A stretch of DNA of 64,000 nucleotides from an uncultured Pseudoxanthomonas sp. (lineage in GTDB: Bacteria > Pseudomonadota > Gammaproteobacteria > Xanthomonadales > Xanthomonadaceae): NCBI GenBank assembly GCA_946479745.1, contig CAMLGZ010000005.1, positions 124,001 to 188,000 of the forward strand, in the 5' to 3' direction. The translations under genes and the position numbers were made by a program. The notes under the pieces were generated by a model. That model had not been told where the DNA came from, did not search any database, and saw only the letters and a list, made by a program, of their open reading frames with translations. Shown here one piece after another: positions 27,808 through 37,345 of the stretch (positions are counted from its first letter, which is position 1; every line of letters begins with the position of its first letter).

Positions 27808-29214
27808 TCAGAAGCCCCGCGACAAAACCAGTTCGCGCTGCAGGGTACGGGCACGGGCATTCGCCGTCACCGACCCGCCTGAGCGCAGCCGTTGTGAAAG
27901 CGTCTTGGCCGCAGCGCGCAACTCGGGCACGGCCGTAATCTCCCAGAGGTGCCCGCGAAGAAGAGGTCCGATGCAATAGAGATCGGGAATGCGATTTCCA
28001 TGCTGATCCAGTGCCTCGAGATCATCCGTCACGTTGATGCCCAGACCCTGCGCATCGGCGTCGATCAGGCCCGCCTCGCGCAAATGCGATGCAAGCGGAT
28101 GGGTAGTGCGGAGAAGGTCGGTATCCAGGCCGGTCGCGCGGATCACATAGTCGTACTGTTCGACCTGGATCTTCTCCTTGCCGCGTTCGCGGATGAGCGC
28201 CTCCGCGCTGTTCGCGCGCAGTCCGGCCCTGAGCAGACGCGCGGCACGCACCTTGAGCTGTCCCGATGTCCGCAGGCCGTCCAGCAATTCGCCCACTTCA
28301 GGTGCAACACGATGGCGAGCGACCTCCCAGTAGGAACGGACATGGCGCAGGAAGCGCGCGCGTTCCTGCGTCGGCAATCCGCGCCAGAACGCTTGAGTAT
28401 GCGGCCGTAGCGCGTCGACCGCGCCGCGCCAGTCCGGCACGACATGGGACAGGGAGCGGATGGCGGCAACAAGCTGGCGGACATCGTGTTTGCGAAGCGC
28501 CTGATGAACGCTGGGTGGCAGCTCGATAGGCGCGCCGGCAGCGGGCACATGGGATTGGGGCAGCAGCCCGTGCCGGGAGATCGCCACGATTTCACCGCGA
28601 TGGTTCCGGCTCGCGAAACTGGCCGCCACGTCCGCCATGGTCAGCCCGGCACCGATGATCAGCACACGCGCCCCGGAATCGACCTGGCCCAGCGCATCGT
28701 CCTGCCAAGGCCATGCGATGTACCGGGGATGCCGGGCCAGCCTGGGCCCGATACCTGTCAACCGCTGCGGCGGCAGCGCACCCAATGCGAGCACGACCTG
28801 ATCGCTGGCGAAATAGCTCCCGTCATCCAGGTGCACGCGAAAGCCATCTCCAAGCCGATTGATCGCAATAACCTCCTGACGCAGCAGGGTCAGGTTTTTG
28901 GCCCGCTCCTTCGCCTTCTGCAGGCGATCGGTCAGATACTCGCCGTAAGCCAGGCGGGGCAGGAAACCTTCCCGCCCCTGTTTGCCCAGGTTCAACCAAT
29001 CGGCGAATTCCTCCGGTTTGTCCGGATCCGCGCCCAGAAACCCGGCACGGACATTGAGCACATGCTCCGGTCGCGTTTCACCGTAGGCGACGCCGCGCGC
29101 GAACGTGTCTTCGACGCCTGCGAGGCAGACTTCCGTGTCCTCGTCGTTTTCCGATGCCAGCAATGTCGCCAGGGTGCTGCCACTGAAACCCGCGCCGATG
29201 ATCGTGATCCGCAT
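27808..29214 (-). CDS. FAD/NAD(P)-binding protein (YdhS-like)
   Basis: 468 residues. N-terminal Rossmann motif ITIIGAGFSGSTLATLLAS (residues 3-21) for FAD, then RPEHVLNVRAGFLGADPDKPEEF, a sequence typical of the YdhS/HcaT-like single-domain family, and a second dinucleotide motif RVLIIGAGLTMADVAASFAS (about 183-202). The family is annotated as FAD-dependent oxidoreductase of unknown substrate. It is transcribed alone, with 250 bases to the next gene upstream. Confidence 0.75.
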   Translation of the reverse strand: MRITIIGAGFSGSTLATLLASENDEDTEVCLAGVEDTFARGVAYGETRPEHVLNVRAGFLGADPDKPEEFADWLNLGKQGREGFLPRLAYGEYLTDRLQKAKERAKNLTLLRQEVIAINRLGDGFRVHLDDGSYFASDQVVLALGALPPQRLTGIGPRLARHPRYIAWPWQDDALGQVDSGARVLIIGAGLTMADVAASFASRNHRGEIVAISRHGLLPQSHVPAAGAPIELPPSVHQALRKHDVRQLVAAIRSLSHVVPDWRGAVDALRPHTQAFWRGLPTQERARFLRHVRSYWEVARHRVAPEVGELLDGLRTSGQLKVRAARLLRAGLRANSAEALIRERGKEKIQVEQYDYVIRATGLDTDLLRTTHPLASHLREAGLIDADAQGLGINVTDDLEALDQHGNRIPDLYCIGPLLRGHLWEITAVPELRAAAKTLSQRLRSGGSVTANARARTLQRELVLSRGF

Positions 29215-29465
29215 GACATGTCTCCCGTTGGGCCGGGTGACTTTCTAGCAATCGATCAGAGTGAATGTGTGATGAAACGGTTATCGACGTTCTTTATTTC
29301 CCTTCCTTGCCGACGATAAGCGAGCGAATGCATTGAGCTGCAACGGTTATGCCGGTGGCGCTGCAATTGATAGCCGGTCGTCATGTGCTTATGCCTCTCC
29401 GTCACCAGTCGAACCGAGTGCCTCCGGACTCATGCGGCTCCTGCCTCCAATCCGATCCCCTGTTT

Positions 29466-30494
29466 TCAGGCAACGTCCACGATGAGTTTGCCGAAATTAT
29501 TGCCTTCGAGCAGTCCAATGAAGGCAGACGGCGCCTGTTCCAATCCATTCACCCGGTCCTCGCGCAGTTTTACGCGACCGGCGGCGAGCCATTGCCCCAT
29601 GTCGCTGCGGAACTGTTCGAAACGGTCGGCGTAATGGTCCAGGATGATGAAACCCTGCATGCGGACGCGCTTCTGCAGCACGGTGGCCAGCAACTGCGGC
29701 CGCAGATCTTCGCAGGAGGACAGCGATGACGAGTTGTAGTGCGCGATGAAGCCGCAGACCGGCACGCGCGCGCCCAGGTTGAGCAGTGGGAGCACGGCGT
29801 CCAGTACGGCGCCGCCGACGTTTTCGAAATACACGTCGATGCCATCGGGGCACGCCGCGGCGAGACTTTCCTGCAATCGCCCTTGGCGACGATCGAGGCA
29901 TGCGTCGAAACCCAGCTCTTCGACGGCGTAGCGGCATTTGTCGGCGCCGCCGGCAATCCCGACTACGCGCGCGCCCTTGAGTTTGGCCAACTGCCCTACC
30001 ACGGCACCGACTGCACCGGTCGCCGCAGCGACGACCACGGTGTCGCCGGAGCGGGGCTGGCCGATGTCCAGCAGCCCGACGTACGCGGTGAAACCCGGCA
30101 TCCCCAGGCCTCCCAGCGCCAGCGACGGCTGCGCCATGTCGTCCAGCAGTTGCAGGTCGGAACCCTCCGATAGTGCGTAGTCCTGCCATCCCGCGCTGGC
30201 AAGCACGATCTGGCCCTCGCGGAAGCGGGAATTGCGCGAGGCGACGATACGGCTGACCGTGCCTCCCACCATCGGTTCGCCCAGCGCTACCGGCGGCGCA
30301 TAGCCCGGGCCCACTTCGTCCATCAGATTGCGCATGTAGGGATCGAGCGACAGCTGCAAAGTGCGCAGCAGGATCTGGCCATCGGCGGGCGGGGCAACCG
30401 GTTGTGTATCGAGCTGGAAATTCTGCAGCGTCGGCAAACCTTTGGGGTGTGCGGCGAGAAGGATGCGGCGATTGAGCGTGGCATCGAGATTCAT
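29466..30494 (-). CDS. NADP-dependent medium-chain oxidoreductase (CurA/leukotriene B4 dehydrogenase type)
   Basis: 342 residues, MDR superfamily without zinc ligands. LDPYMRNLMDEVGPGYAPPVALGEPMVGG near the N-terminus and VVAAATGAVGAVVGQLAKLKGARVVGIAGG (NADPH-binding) are hallmarks of alkenal/one oxidoreductases, which reduce the double bond of alpha,beta-unsaturated carbonyls. ATG 30494 has AAGGAAAG upstream. It lies 32 bases after the MFS transporter gene, probably one operon. Confidence 0.88.
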   Translation of the reverse strand: MNLDATLNRRILLAAHPKGLPTLQNFQLDTQPVAPPADGQILLRTLQLSLDPYMRNLMDEVGPGYAPPVALGEPMVGGTVSRIVASRNSRFREGQIVLASAGWQDYALSEGSDLQLLDDMAQPSLALGGLGMPGFTAYVGLLDIGQPRSGDTVVVAAATGAVGAVVGQLAKLKGARVVGIAGGADKCRYAVEELGFDACLDRRQGRLQESLAAACPDGIDVYFENVGGAVLDAVLPLLNLGARVPVCGFIAHYNSSSLSSCEDLRPQLLATVLQKRVRMQGFIILDHYADRFEQFRSDMGQWLAAGRVKLREDRVNGLEQAPSAFIGLLEGNNFGKLIVDVA

Positions 30495-30526
30495 GCGCTT
30501 TCCTTGCATCGATCGGTTTGCGTCGA

Positions 30527-31822
30527 TCAGTCGGCGGGAAGTTCGGAGGGCGATACCGCACTGCCTTGCGCCGTTGCCGCGTTCGGGCCGTAGCGCAGGG
30601 TGAGCAAGGTTCCCAGGGTCATCATGACGACTGCGAACAACGGGCCTCCGGAGGCGCCGATGTGATCGACCAGCAACCCGCCGCCGATGGCGCCGGTGGC
30701 GATGGCGATCTGGAACGCTGCGACCAACAGGCCGCCCGCGCCTTCGGCCTGATCGGGGGCCGCCCGCACGATCCAGATCTGGAAACCGACCGGGAACGCA
30801 CCGAAGGCGAAGCCCCACAACACCACGGCAACGGCGGTGACTGCGTACGAGTGCCCCGCCAGCAGCAGGCTGGCCGCCAACACGGCGATCAGCGTGCCGC
30901 CGAAAACTATGGCATGGCGCTCGCTGCGTCCGGCGATGTATCCGCCCACGAAGTTGCCGAAGAAACCGCCGATGCCGTATCCCAGCAGGATGGCCGAGAT
31001 GGCGCCGACCGACAGCCCGGTGATGTTCTCCATCAGCGGACGAATGTAGGTGAAGCCGGCGAAGTGCGCCGAGATCACCAGCAGCACGGCCAACAGCGCC
31101 ATGCGCACAGCGGGGCGCGTCAACAGTTCGCCGAGCACGCGCAGATCGGGGTTGGCCTTGGGCGGTAGCGCCGGCAGCGAGAACAGCTGCGCTATCAGCG
31201 TGATCGCGCTGACCGCGCCCGCGGCGACGAAAGCGCTGCGCCAGCCCCACAACTCGCCCATCCAGGCGCCTATCGGGGCAGCGCACACGGTCGCGACGGA
31301 AACGCCGGTAAGAATGAGCGACATCGCCCGTGGGAAGTGATGCTCCGGCACCAGGCGCATGGCCAGTGCCGCCGCCATCGACCAGAAACCGCCCAGCGCG
31401 ATACCCAGCATCACGCGGGCGACGAGCAAGGTGGACAAGCTGCCCGCGATGGCAGCCAGGCCGTTGGACAGCACCAGCAGCAAGGTCAGCGCGATCATCA
31501 CGCGCTTGCGATCGATGCGACGCGTCAGCAAGGGAATGGAAGGCGCGGCGATGGCCCCGATCAGCGCGGTGGCGGTGACCGTCTGGCCAGCCACCCCTTC
31601 GCTCACGGACAGGTCGGAAGCCATGGCGGTCAGCAGGCTGGCTGGCAGGAACTCGGCGGTGACCAGGCCGAACACGCCCAGCGCCAGCGAGGCGACGGCG
31701 GCCCAGCGTGGCGTGACGGTGTCGGCTAGCGGGAGCGGGGCAAGATCAGGGCACTCGGGACAGGCGGTGGAGGACACGTGGGGTCGCTTGGTTGAGCCGG
31801 GCCGCCAGTTTGGCGTTATCAT
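30527..31822 (-). CDS. MFS transporter of the DHA1 type
   Basis: 431 residues with 12 predicted membrane segments. The loop between segments 2 and 3 (LTRRIDRKRVMIAL) and the segment 5 motif (GVSVATVCAAPIGAWMGELWGWR) match drug/arabinose-efflux-type transporters. It begins 29 bases from the divergent AraC-type gene, so that regulator is likely to control it. Start ATG 31822 has only a weak ribosome site; a GTG at 31777 is an alternative. Confidence 0.8.
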   Translation of the reverse strand: MITPNWRPGSTKRPHVSSTACPECPDLAPLPLADTVTPRWAAVASLALGVFGLVTAEFLPASLLTAMASDLSVSEGVAGQTVTATALIGAIAAPSIPLLTRRIDRKRVMIALTLLLVLSNGLAAIAGSLSTLLVARVMLGIALGGFWSMAAALAMRLVPEHHFPRAMSLILTGVSVATVCAAPIGAWMGELWGWRSAFVAAGAVSAITLIAQLFSLPALPPKANPDLRVLGELLTRPAVRMALLAVLLVISAHFAGFTYIRPLMENITGLSVGAISAILLGYGIGGFFGNFVGGYIAGRSERHAIVFGGTLIAVLAASLLLAGHSYAVTAVAVVLWGFAFGAFPVGFQIWIVRAAPDQAEGAGGLLVAAFQIAIATGAIGGGLLVDHIGASGGPLFAVVMMTLGTLLTLRYGPNAATAQGSAVSPSELPAD

Positions 31823-31851
31823 GTCGGCGTTTCCATGCCGAAAATACCGGA

Positions 31852-32838
31852 ATGCTTGTCCATTTGTCCGATCCTCTACCCCCACCCGGCCCCGGTCCGG
31901 CGTCGCCAGGCGCGCACGACATGCTCACCCGGGTGTTGCTGGGGTTGCGGCTGGAGGGCGTCGAATACGGCCGCTGCCTGATGCAGACGCCGTGGGCGAT
32001 CGCCTTTCCCGCCAGTCGCGAAGCCCGTTTCCACTTCGTCGCCCAGGGCGGCTGCTGGCTGCGCACGGCGTCCTCGGAGTGGATGCGGCTGGAACCCGGA
32101 GACGCGGTGTTGCTGCCGCACGGCAGCTTCCATGTCCTGGCCAGCGCGCCCGATGTGCCGACCGTAGATATCGACCGGCTGGCCCGCGTGCCGGTCTCCG
32201 AAAACATCTATCTGGTGCGGAGCGAGGCCACCGGCAGCGACGCGGATCCGTCCAGCGTCATTTTCTGCGGATCCATGCGCTTCAACCTGGATCCGCTGCA
32301 CCCGCTGCTGGCGATGATGCCGGAGGCTATGCACGCCGGCGCTCTGGTCGAGCGCGATCCGACCGTGCCCGGCCTGCTGGAAGCGATGGAGCGCGAGGTG
32401 TCGCTGGACCGGATCGGCGCTTGCGGCATCCTGGCGCGATTGGCGGATGTGCTGGCCGCCAGCATCATCCGTGCATGGGTGGAGTGCGGCTGCAGCGACT
32501 CGACCGGCTGGATCGCGGCCGTGCAATGTCCACGGATCGGCAAGGTCATGGCCGCCATCCATGCCGAACCGGAGCGCGACTGGAGCGTGCCGGTGCTGGC
32601 AGAGCTGATGGGCGCTTCGCGCTCGACTTTTGCCGAGGCTTTCACCCGCACCGTCGGCGAGAGTCCCGCCAAATACGTAGCCAAGGTGAAGATGTTCCAG
32701 GCCCGCCGTTGGATCGCACAGGAAGGCATGCGCATCACGGTCGCGGCCCATCGGCTGGGCTACGACTCCGAGGCTTCGTTCAGTCGGGCCTTCAAGCGCG
32801 TCATCGGCCAGCCGCCCAGCGCGGTGCGTACCGGATAG
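31852..32838 (+). CDS. AraC-family regulator with cupin N-terminal domain
   Basis: 328 residues. The N-terminal half is a cupin-like sensor (WLRTASSEWMRLEPGDAVLLPHGSFHVL); the C-terminal 100 residues contain the two AraC helix-turn-helix motifs (SVPVLAELMGASRSTFAEAF and ITVAAHRLGYDSEASFSRAF). Divergent and adjacent to the MFS/oxidoreductase pair, which it probably activates in response to a small molecule. The ATG at 31852 gives the usual family length; the frame is open further upstream into the MFS gene. Confidence 0.85.
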   Translation: MLVHLSDPLPPPGPGPASPGAHDMLTRVLLGLRLEGVEYGRCLMQTPWAIAFPASREARFHFVAQGGCWLRTASSEWMRLEPGDAVLLPHGSFHVLASAPDVPTVDIDRLARVPVSENIYLVRSEATGSDADPSSVIFCGSMRFNLDPLHPLLAMMPEAMHAGALVERDPTVPGLLEAMEREVSLDRIGACGILARLADVLAASIIRAWVECGCSDSTGWIAAVQCPRIGKVMAAIHAEPERDWSVPVLAELMGASRSTFAEAFTRTVGESPAKYVAKVKMFQARRWIAQEGMRITVAAHRLGYDSEASFSRAFKRVIGQPPSAVRTG

Positions 32839-33291
32839 GCGCGGAACCGGAGCACGTTCCGCCTCGCCGACTGGCGCCAAGGCGGGAATCATGCTGAGCA
32901 AACGGAAGCGTGAACCGCGTTCTTTCCCGAGGCATGGTCATCGAGATATTCCAGGGCGCAGAACGCGTTAGCGCAAGCCTTCACTCCGGACGAAATACTT
33001 CAGGGAAACTCCCGAAGCAAATCATTCCGGATTCGAGTTCAACAAGGCGCTTTCGCTTCATTCGCAACACTCCTGCTGCCCAGGCAGCTAGCTATGTGTT
33101 GCATCGATCGTATGAAACCGCCGCCAGAAGCGGACATTCGTTGAAGCGCCCGTGCGGGCGGTATCTGGAGACCGTACAGCTACCGGCCGCTCTCACCGGG
33201 TTATCAGACTACTTTCCCCAAACAGTTTGACTAGTGCTCTTAACAGGGCAGTACTGCTTCGGATATTTTTGGCACCCAAAGGGAATTGTCT
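32839..33291. other. Intergenic stretch with no supported gene apart from a 72-bp repeat
   Basis: 453 bases between the AraC and TetR genes. The short frames here have no ribosome site or recognisable domain. The only clear structure is the 72-base direct repeat at 33052-33123. Confidence 0.6.
33052..33123 (+). repeat. 72-bp direct repeat, left copy
   Basis: Identical base for base to 36201-36272, in the same orientation. Contains the palindrome GCTGCCCAGGCAGC followed by CTAGC and an ATCGATCGTATGAAAC stretch; similarity continues weakly for another 17 bases (GAAGCGGACA). The two copies bracket the TetR, Old Yellow Enzyme and SDR genes. Confidence 0.95.
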
Positions 33292-33873
33292 TCAGACAGG
33301 CAGTGCATTCGACAGCCGCGCCAATATGTCCGCCCGGCAAACATCCAAGATTTCGTCCGCGAGCGACGCATCGTCGGGGCAGGACCTCGACAACACCACC
33401 GCGCCAACGGCCTGCGCCATCAAGGCGATCTGGCGCGCACGCGCGTCGTTGTTCACGCCATCAACCGGCAGCTCTCCTTGGCGCACCGGCGCAGACACCT
33501 GACGCTCGATACCAGCAGCGAACACCGCCTTGACCGATTCCGGCTGACGCGCGGTGTCCGCGCAGAGCGCGGCCATGGTGCAACCGTTGCCTGGCTTGTC
33601 CCGATGCTCCCGGGAGACGTAGTGCTCCATGAAGGCCGCCAAATCAATGCCCGTAGCGTCGTCCGCGGAACGCGCCAAACCGAAGCTTGCCGCTTCCTCC
33701 ATCAGGTCGGTCTTGGAGCCGAAATGTTTGTAAAAGCCGCCGTGGCTGAAGCCGGCGGCCGCCATCAGATCCGCTACACCCACGCCGTCATAACCCCGCT
33801 CCCTGAACAGGGTGGACGCGGTTTCGACGATATGCGCCCGGTTTGCCTGCGCCTGTGCCTTGGTGACCTTCAT
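33292..33873 (-). CDS. TetR-family repressor
   Basis: 193 residues. N-terminal helix-turn-helix [25 protein letters not shown] (about residues 30-54) and a helical ligand domain with a cysteine pair ([15 protein letters not shown]). Divergent from the Old Yellow Enzyme gene with a palindromic operator between them; this arrangement parallels nemR/nemA, where a TetR protein senses electrophiles through cysteine. The electrophile-sensing role here is inference. Confidence 0.85.
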   Translation of the reverse strand: MKVTKAQAQANRAHIVETASTLFRERGYDGVGVADLMAAAGFSHGGFYKHFGSKTDLMEEAASFGLARSADDATGIDLAAFMEHYVSREHRDKPGNGCTMAALCADTARQPESVKAVFAAGIERQVSAPVRQGELPVDGVNNDARARQIALMAQAVGAVVLSRSCPDDASLADEILDVCRADILARLSNALPV

Positions 33874-33949
33874 AACCGATGTCTCTTGATGTTCTGCCTA
33901 CGGAGGCGTCACACAATATTACATATAGATGATGACCATAATCAAAACA

Positions 33950-33978
33950 TTGACATTAATGATGATGACCGTCATCAT
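33950..33978 (+). promoter_or_regulatory. Promoter of the Old Yellow Enzyme gene
   Basis: TTGACA at 33950-33955, a 17-base spacer, and CATCAT at 33973-33978 (four of six matches to TATAAT). It is overlapped from the spacer to the -10 by the TetR-type palindrome. Confidence 0.5.
33962..33978. promoter_or_regulatory. TetR operator
   Basis: ATGATGAC-C-GTCATCAT, a perfect 17-base palindrome with one central base, between the divergent tetR-like and oxidoreductase genes. A second half-site ATGATGAC occurs at 33929-33936, nearer the regulator's own promoter, so both directions could be repressed. Confidence 0.7.
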
Positions 33979-34055
33979 TAGGTCCACTACCAAAGCAGAA
34001 CCGGGGACAAAACGCTGTACCCGGCCTCATCCACAATCAATACCTCTGGCACGAC

Positions 34056-35147
34056 ATGACCGACACGACGCTTTTCCAGCCCTACCCGCTCGGCCCGCTG
34101 ACCCTCGCCAACCGCATCGTGATGGCGCCGCTGACGCGCAACCGCGCTGGCGCCGGCCTGGTGCCCAGCGCGCTGGCTGCTACCTATTACGCCCAACGCG
34201 CTTCGGCGGGCCTGATCATCACCGAGGCCACCCAGGTCTCGGCCCAGGCCCAGGGCTACCAGGACACCCCCGGCCTGTACACGCAGGACCAGATCGATGG
34301 CTGGCGCCAGGTCACTGATGCCGTCCACGCCCAAGGCGGACGCATCTTCGCGCAGCTGTGGCACGTCGGCCGCATCTCCCACGTGGATCTGCACGACGGC
34401 GCCGCGCCGGTGGCCCCTTCGGCCATCCGTGCCCAGACCAAGACCTTCGTCAACAACGGCTTTGCCGATGTCTCCCAGCCACGTGCGCTGGAGATCGATG
34501 AATTGCCCGGCATCGTCGAAGACTTCCGCCTGGCGGCGGCTAACGCCGTCACGGCGGGCTTCGACGGTGTGGAGATCCACGGCGCCAACGGTTATCTGCT
34601 GGAACAGTTCATCAAGGACGGTGCCAACCAGCGCACCGACGGCTACGGCGGCTCCATCGAGAACCGCGCGCGCCTATTGTTGGAAGTCACCGCCGCGGTG
34701 GTCAAACAAATCGGCGCCGACCGCACCGGCGTGCGCATCTCTCCGGTGTCGCCGGCCGGCGCCATTTCCAGCAGCGATCCGCAGCCACAGTACGACTACC
34801 TCGTCGAACAACTCGATGCACTGGGCATCGTCTATCTGCATGTGGTGGAAGGCGCCACAGGCGGCCCGCGCGACGTGGCGCCGTTCGACTTCGACGGTTT
34901 GCGTCGTCGCTTCACACGCACCTACCTGGTCAACAACGGCTACGACCTGCAACTGGCCAGCGCCCGCCTGACTCAGGGCAAGGCAGACCTGTTCGCCTTC
35001 GGCCGTGCGTTCATCAGCAACCCCGATCTGGTCGAACGCTTGAAGACCGGCGCTCCGCTGGCCGCGCTGAATCCGGCCACCTTGTACGGCGGCGGGGCCG
35101 AAGGCTACGTCGACTATCCGGCCCTGGCCGACGCCCATGCGCAATAA
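34056..35147 (+). CDS. Old Yellow Enzyme family alkene reductase (NemA-like)
   Basis: 363 residues. FMN-dependent TIM barrel that reduces electron-poor double bonds (N-ethylmaleimide, nitrate esters, enones) with NADPH. Characteristic features: LFQPYPLGPLTLANRIVMAPLTRNRA at the N-terminus, the substrate-binding pair His175/Asn178 with Tyr180 in HGANGYLLEQF, and the C-terminal FMN-phosphate region (LFAFGRAFISNPDLVERL). First gene of an operon with the SDR, under the TetR-type operator. Confidence 0.93.
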   Translation: MTDTTLFQPYPLGPLTLANRIVMAPLTRNRAGAGLVPSALAATYYAQRASAGLIITEATQVSAQAQGYQDTPGLYTQDQIDGWRQVTDAVHAQGGRIFAQLWHVGRISHVDLHDGAAPVAPSAIRAQTKTFVNNGFADVSQPRALEIDELPGIVEDFRLAAANAVTAGFDGVEIHGANGYLLEQFIKDGANQRTDGYGGSIENRARLLLEVTAAVVKQIGADRTGVRISPVSPAGAISSSDPQPQYDYLVEQLDALGIVYLHVVEGATGGPRDVAPFDFDGLRRRFTRTYLVNNGYDLQLASARLTQGKADLFAFGRAFISNPDLVERLKTGAPLAALNPATLYGGGAEGYVDYPALADAHAQ

Positions 35148-35154
35148 GCCTGCT

Positions 35155-35183
35155 GACGAGGCCGCGATGCATGCGGCCTCGTC
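35155..35183. other. Perfect intergenic hairpin between the OYE and SDR genes
   Basis: GACGAGGCCGC and GCGGCCTCGTC form an 11-base-pair stem with a seven-base loop, starting 7 bases after the OYE stop. There is no T-tract, so it may stabilise or process the mRNA more than terminate it. Confidence 0.6.
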
Positions 35184-35242
35184 CTACTGGCCCGACACAT
35201 CGCCCTCCCATGATCCACACCACAACTCCAGAGAAATACGCC

Positions 35243-36031
35243 ATGACTGATCGCCCTACCGTCCTCATCACCGGTGCCTCCAGCGGCATCGGCGCCACCT
35301 ATGCCGAACGCTTCGCGCAGCGCGGCCATGATCTCGTGCTGGTCGCACGCGACAAGGCGCGACTGGAAGTACTCGCCGCTCGCCTGCGTCAGGAAACCGG
35401 GGTCGCCATCGACTTGCTACCGGCCGATCTCACCCAGCACGATGAACTGGCCGTTGTCGAAGCGCGCCTGCGCGACGATGCCCGCATCGGCATCCTCATC
35501 AACAACGCGGGCATCGCCCAGTCCGGCGGTTTCGTCGAGCAATCGGCCGACAGCATCGAACGGCTGGTGACCTTGAACACAACCGCGCTGACCCGTTTGG
35601 CCGCGGCCGCCGCTCCCCGCCTGGTCGAGGCCGGCGAAGGCGCGATCGTGAACATCGGCTCGGTGGTTGGCCTGGCGCCGGAATTCGGCATGTCGGTCTA
35701 CGGCGCGACCAAGGCCTTCGTGCTGTTCCTGTCCCAGGGAATGAGCCTGGAACTCGCGCCCAAGGGAATCTACGTGCAAGCGGTTCTGCCTGCGGCCACA
35801 CGCACCGAAATCTGGGAGCGTGCCGGCATCGACATCAATACCCTGCCCGAGGTGATGGACGTGGGCGAACTGGTCGATGCGGCCCTGGTCGGCTTCGATC
35901 GCCGCGAAGCCGTCACCATTCCTCCACTGCATGTGGCCGCACGCTGGGACACGTTGGATGCCACGCGTCAGGCCCTGCTCACCGACATCCGGCAGGCACA
36001 GGCCGCGGAACGTTATCGCATCGTCGTTTGA
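35243..36031 (+). CDS. Short-chain dehydrogenase/reductase
   Basis: 262 residues, classical SDR. Cofactor motif TGASSGIG (residues 10-17), NNAG in the middle, catalytic Ser in NIGSVVGLAP and YxxxK as YGATK. The substrate cannot be predicted; co-transcription with an enone reductase suggests carbonyl detoxification. ATG 35243 is preferred because it opens the Rossmann fold; the longer frame starts in the preceding hairpin region. Confidence 0.88.
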   Translation: MTDRPTVLITGASSGIGATYAERFAQRGHDLVLVARDKARLEVLAARLRQETGVAIDLLPADLTQHDELAVVEARLRDDARIGILINNAGIAQSGGFVEQSADSIERLVTLNTTALTRLAAAAAPRLVEAGEGAIVNIGSVVGLAPEFGMSVYGATKAFVLFLSQGMSLELAPKGIYVQAVLPAATRTEIWERAGIDINTLPEVMDVGELVDAALVGFDRREAVTIPPLHVAARWDTLDATRQALLTDIRQAQAAERYRIVV

Positions 36032-36200
36032 GGCGATACGGCTCGGCACCCCACAACGGTGCCGAGGCGGACAATCAGAAGGCCGGTTGGACCACGGATG
36101 CCCGAAGCGGGGCAGGAAGATGGCGGCGTCCGGGATCGTAGAGAAGCAGACCGCTCCCACATCAAGGCCTTCTGGCTGTCCGTGTACCGGATCCGGCTCC

Positions 36201-36272
36201 TTCGCTTCATTCGCAACACTCCTGCTGCCCAGGCAGCTAGCTATGTGTTGCATCGATCGTATGAAACCGCCG
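36201..36272 (+). repeat. 72-bp direct repeat, right copy
   Basis: Exact copy of 33052-33123, lying in the 334-base gap between the SDR and VOC genes, where I find no other gene. Spacing between the copies is 3.1 kb. Confidence 0.95.
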
Positions 36273-36365
36273 TCGGAAGCGGACACCCGACGTCGCTGGC
36301 AACGGCCTGCCGGAGACCGGTCCGGTTGACCAGTGGGCCGCAGACTGTCGCGGCCGCATCCTCGT

Positions 36366-36752
36366 TCATTGGCCGGCGGGCGGTTGCCAGAGTTCCACCT
36401 TGTTTCCTTCGGGATCGATGACCCAGGCGAACTTCCCATACTCGGAATCGTCGATCTTCTCGAGAACGTTGCAGCCTTCTTCGCGTAGCACTTTGACCAG
36501 GGCGTGGAGATCCTCCACCCGGTAATTGATCATGAAAGTCGCGGTGCTGGGCGCAAATTGATCGCCTTGCGCCGAACCGACGGACCAGATGGTTGTTCCA
36601 GCAACCGGCTTGCCTTCGCCGTCGGCCCAGCTGAACGCCGTGCCGCCCCATTCCTGTACATCGATTCCCAGGTGCCGCTTGTACCAGGCCTGCAGCGCCG
36701 GAGCGTCTTTGGCTTTGAAAAAGATGCCGCCAATGCCTGTGACTCGCTTCAT
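36366..36752 (-). CDS. VOC-superfamily protein (glyoxalase/bleomycin-resistance fold)
   Basis: 128 residues, two beta-alpha-beta-beta-beta modules. N-terminal GIGGIFFKAKDAPALQAWYKRHLGID and C-terminal FAWVIDPEGNKVELWQP are the typical paired motifs; the final Glu is a potential metal ligand. Substrate unknown. ATG 36752 has GGAGG four bases upstream. The open frame extends upstream into the DUF4199 gene without meaning. Confidence 0.88.
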   Translation of the reverse strand: MKRVTGIGGIFFKAKDAPALQAWYKRHLGIDVQEWGGTAFSWADGEGKPVAGTTIWSVGSAQGDQFAPSTATFMINYRVEDLHALVKVLREEGCNVLEKIDDSEYGKFAWVIDPEGNKVELWQPPAGQ

Positions 36753-36808
36753 GGAACCTCCGAGGGCGAATGATGATGGGTGAGAGTGTGTCTTCCGCGG
36801 CTCAGACT

Positions 36809-37345
36809 TCAACCCCGCCGCACCGGCAGGAACCGGCTGTTTCGCAGCAACCCCGCCGAGACCAGCGACACCAGCACGCCGACCGGGAATATTTCCACGA
36901 AGGTCATCGGCAGGCGGAACAGCGGGTCGGCGTACTGCAGTTTGAACGCCTCCATGTCGGCGCTCAGCTTCGCCAGCGACTCGGCGCTGGCGCCCTTCGC
37001 CTTCTCGCTTGCGATAATCGCCTTCGAATAGGAGGTGGCAAAATCCATGTGCGTCATCGCCTGCACCGCTTCCCACGCGGCCACGTAGAACAGCCCGGCG
37101 ATGAAGCTGATCCCCAGCCCGACCCCGAACGCCGGCCAGAACCCGATCACCCCGCCCCGGTCGACGTCCCGGTGCCGCTTGATCCCCACGAACACCGCGC
37201 TCAACGCGATCAGCATGGTCGTATAGCCGATCAGCATGCCGTACTTCAGCGGCGGCATCCCGGAGAACGCGGTGAAGGTGACTAGCTCGAACCCGCCAAC
37301 GACCAGGCCGGCGATCACGCCGTACTTCAGGATGGTTCGCAGCAT
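36809..37345 (-). CDS. DUF4199 family membrane protein
   Basis: 178 residues with four hydrophobic segments (about residues 8-28, 33-53, 67-90 and 145-167) and a charged helical stretch between the third and fourth (EKAKGASAESLAKLSADMEAF). This is the DUF4199 pattern; function unknown. It lies about 110 bases downstream of a membrane-anchored LuxR-type regulator in the same direction, a pairing suggesting a shared role. Confidence 0.75.
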   Translation of the reverse strand: MLRTILKYGVIAGLVVGGFELVTFTAFSGMPPLKYGMLIGYTTMLIALSAVFVGIKRHRDVDRGGVIGFWPAFGVGLGISFIAGLFYVAAWEAVQAMTHMDFATSYSKAIIASEKAKGASAESLAKLSADMEAFKLQYADPLFRLPMTFVEIFPVGVLVSLVSAGLLRNSRFLPVRRG

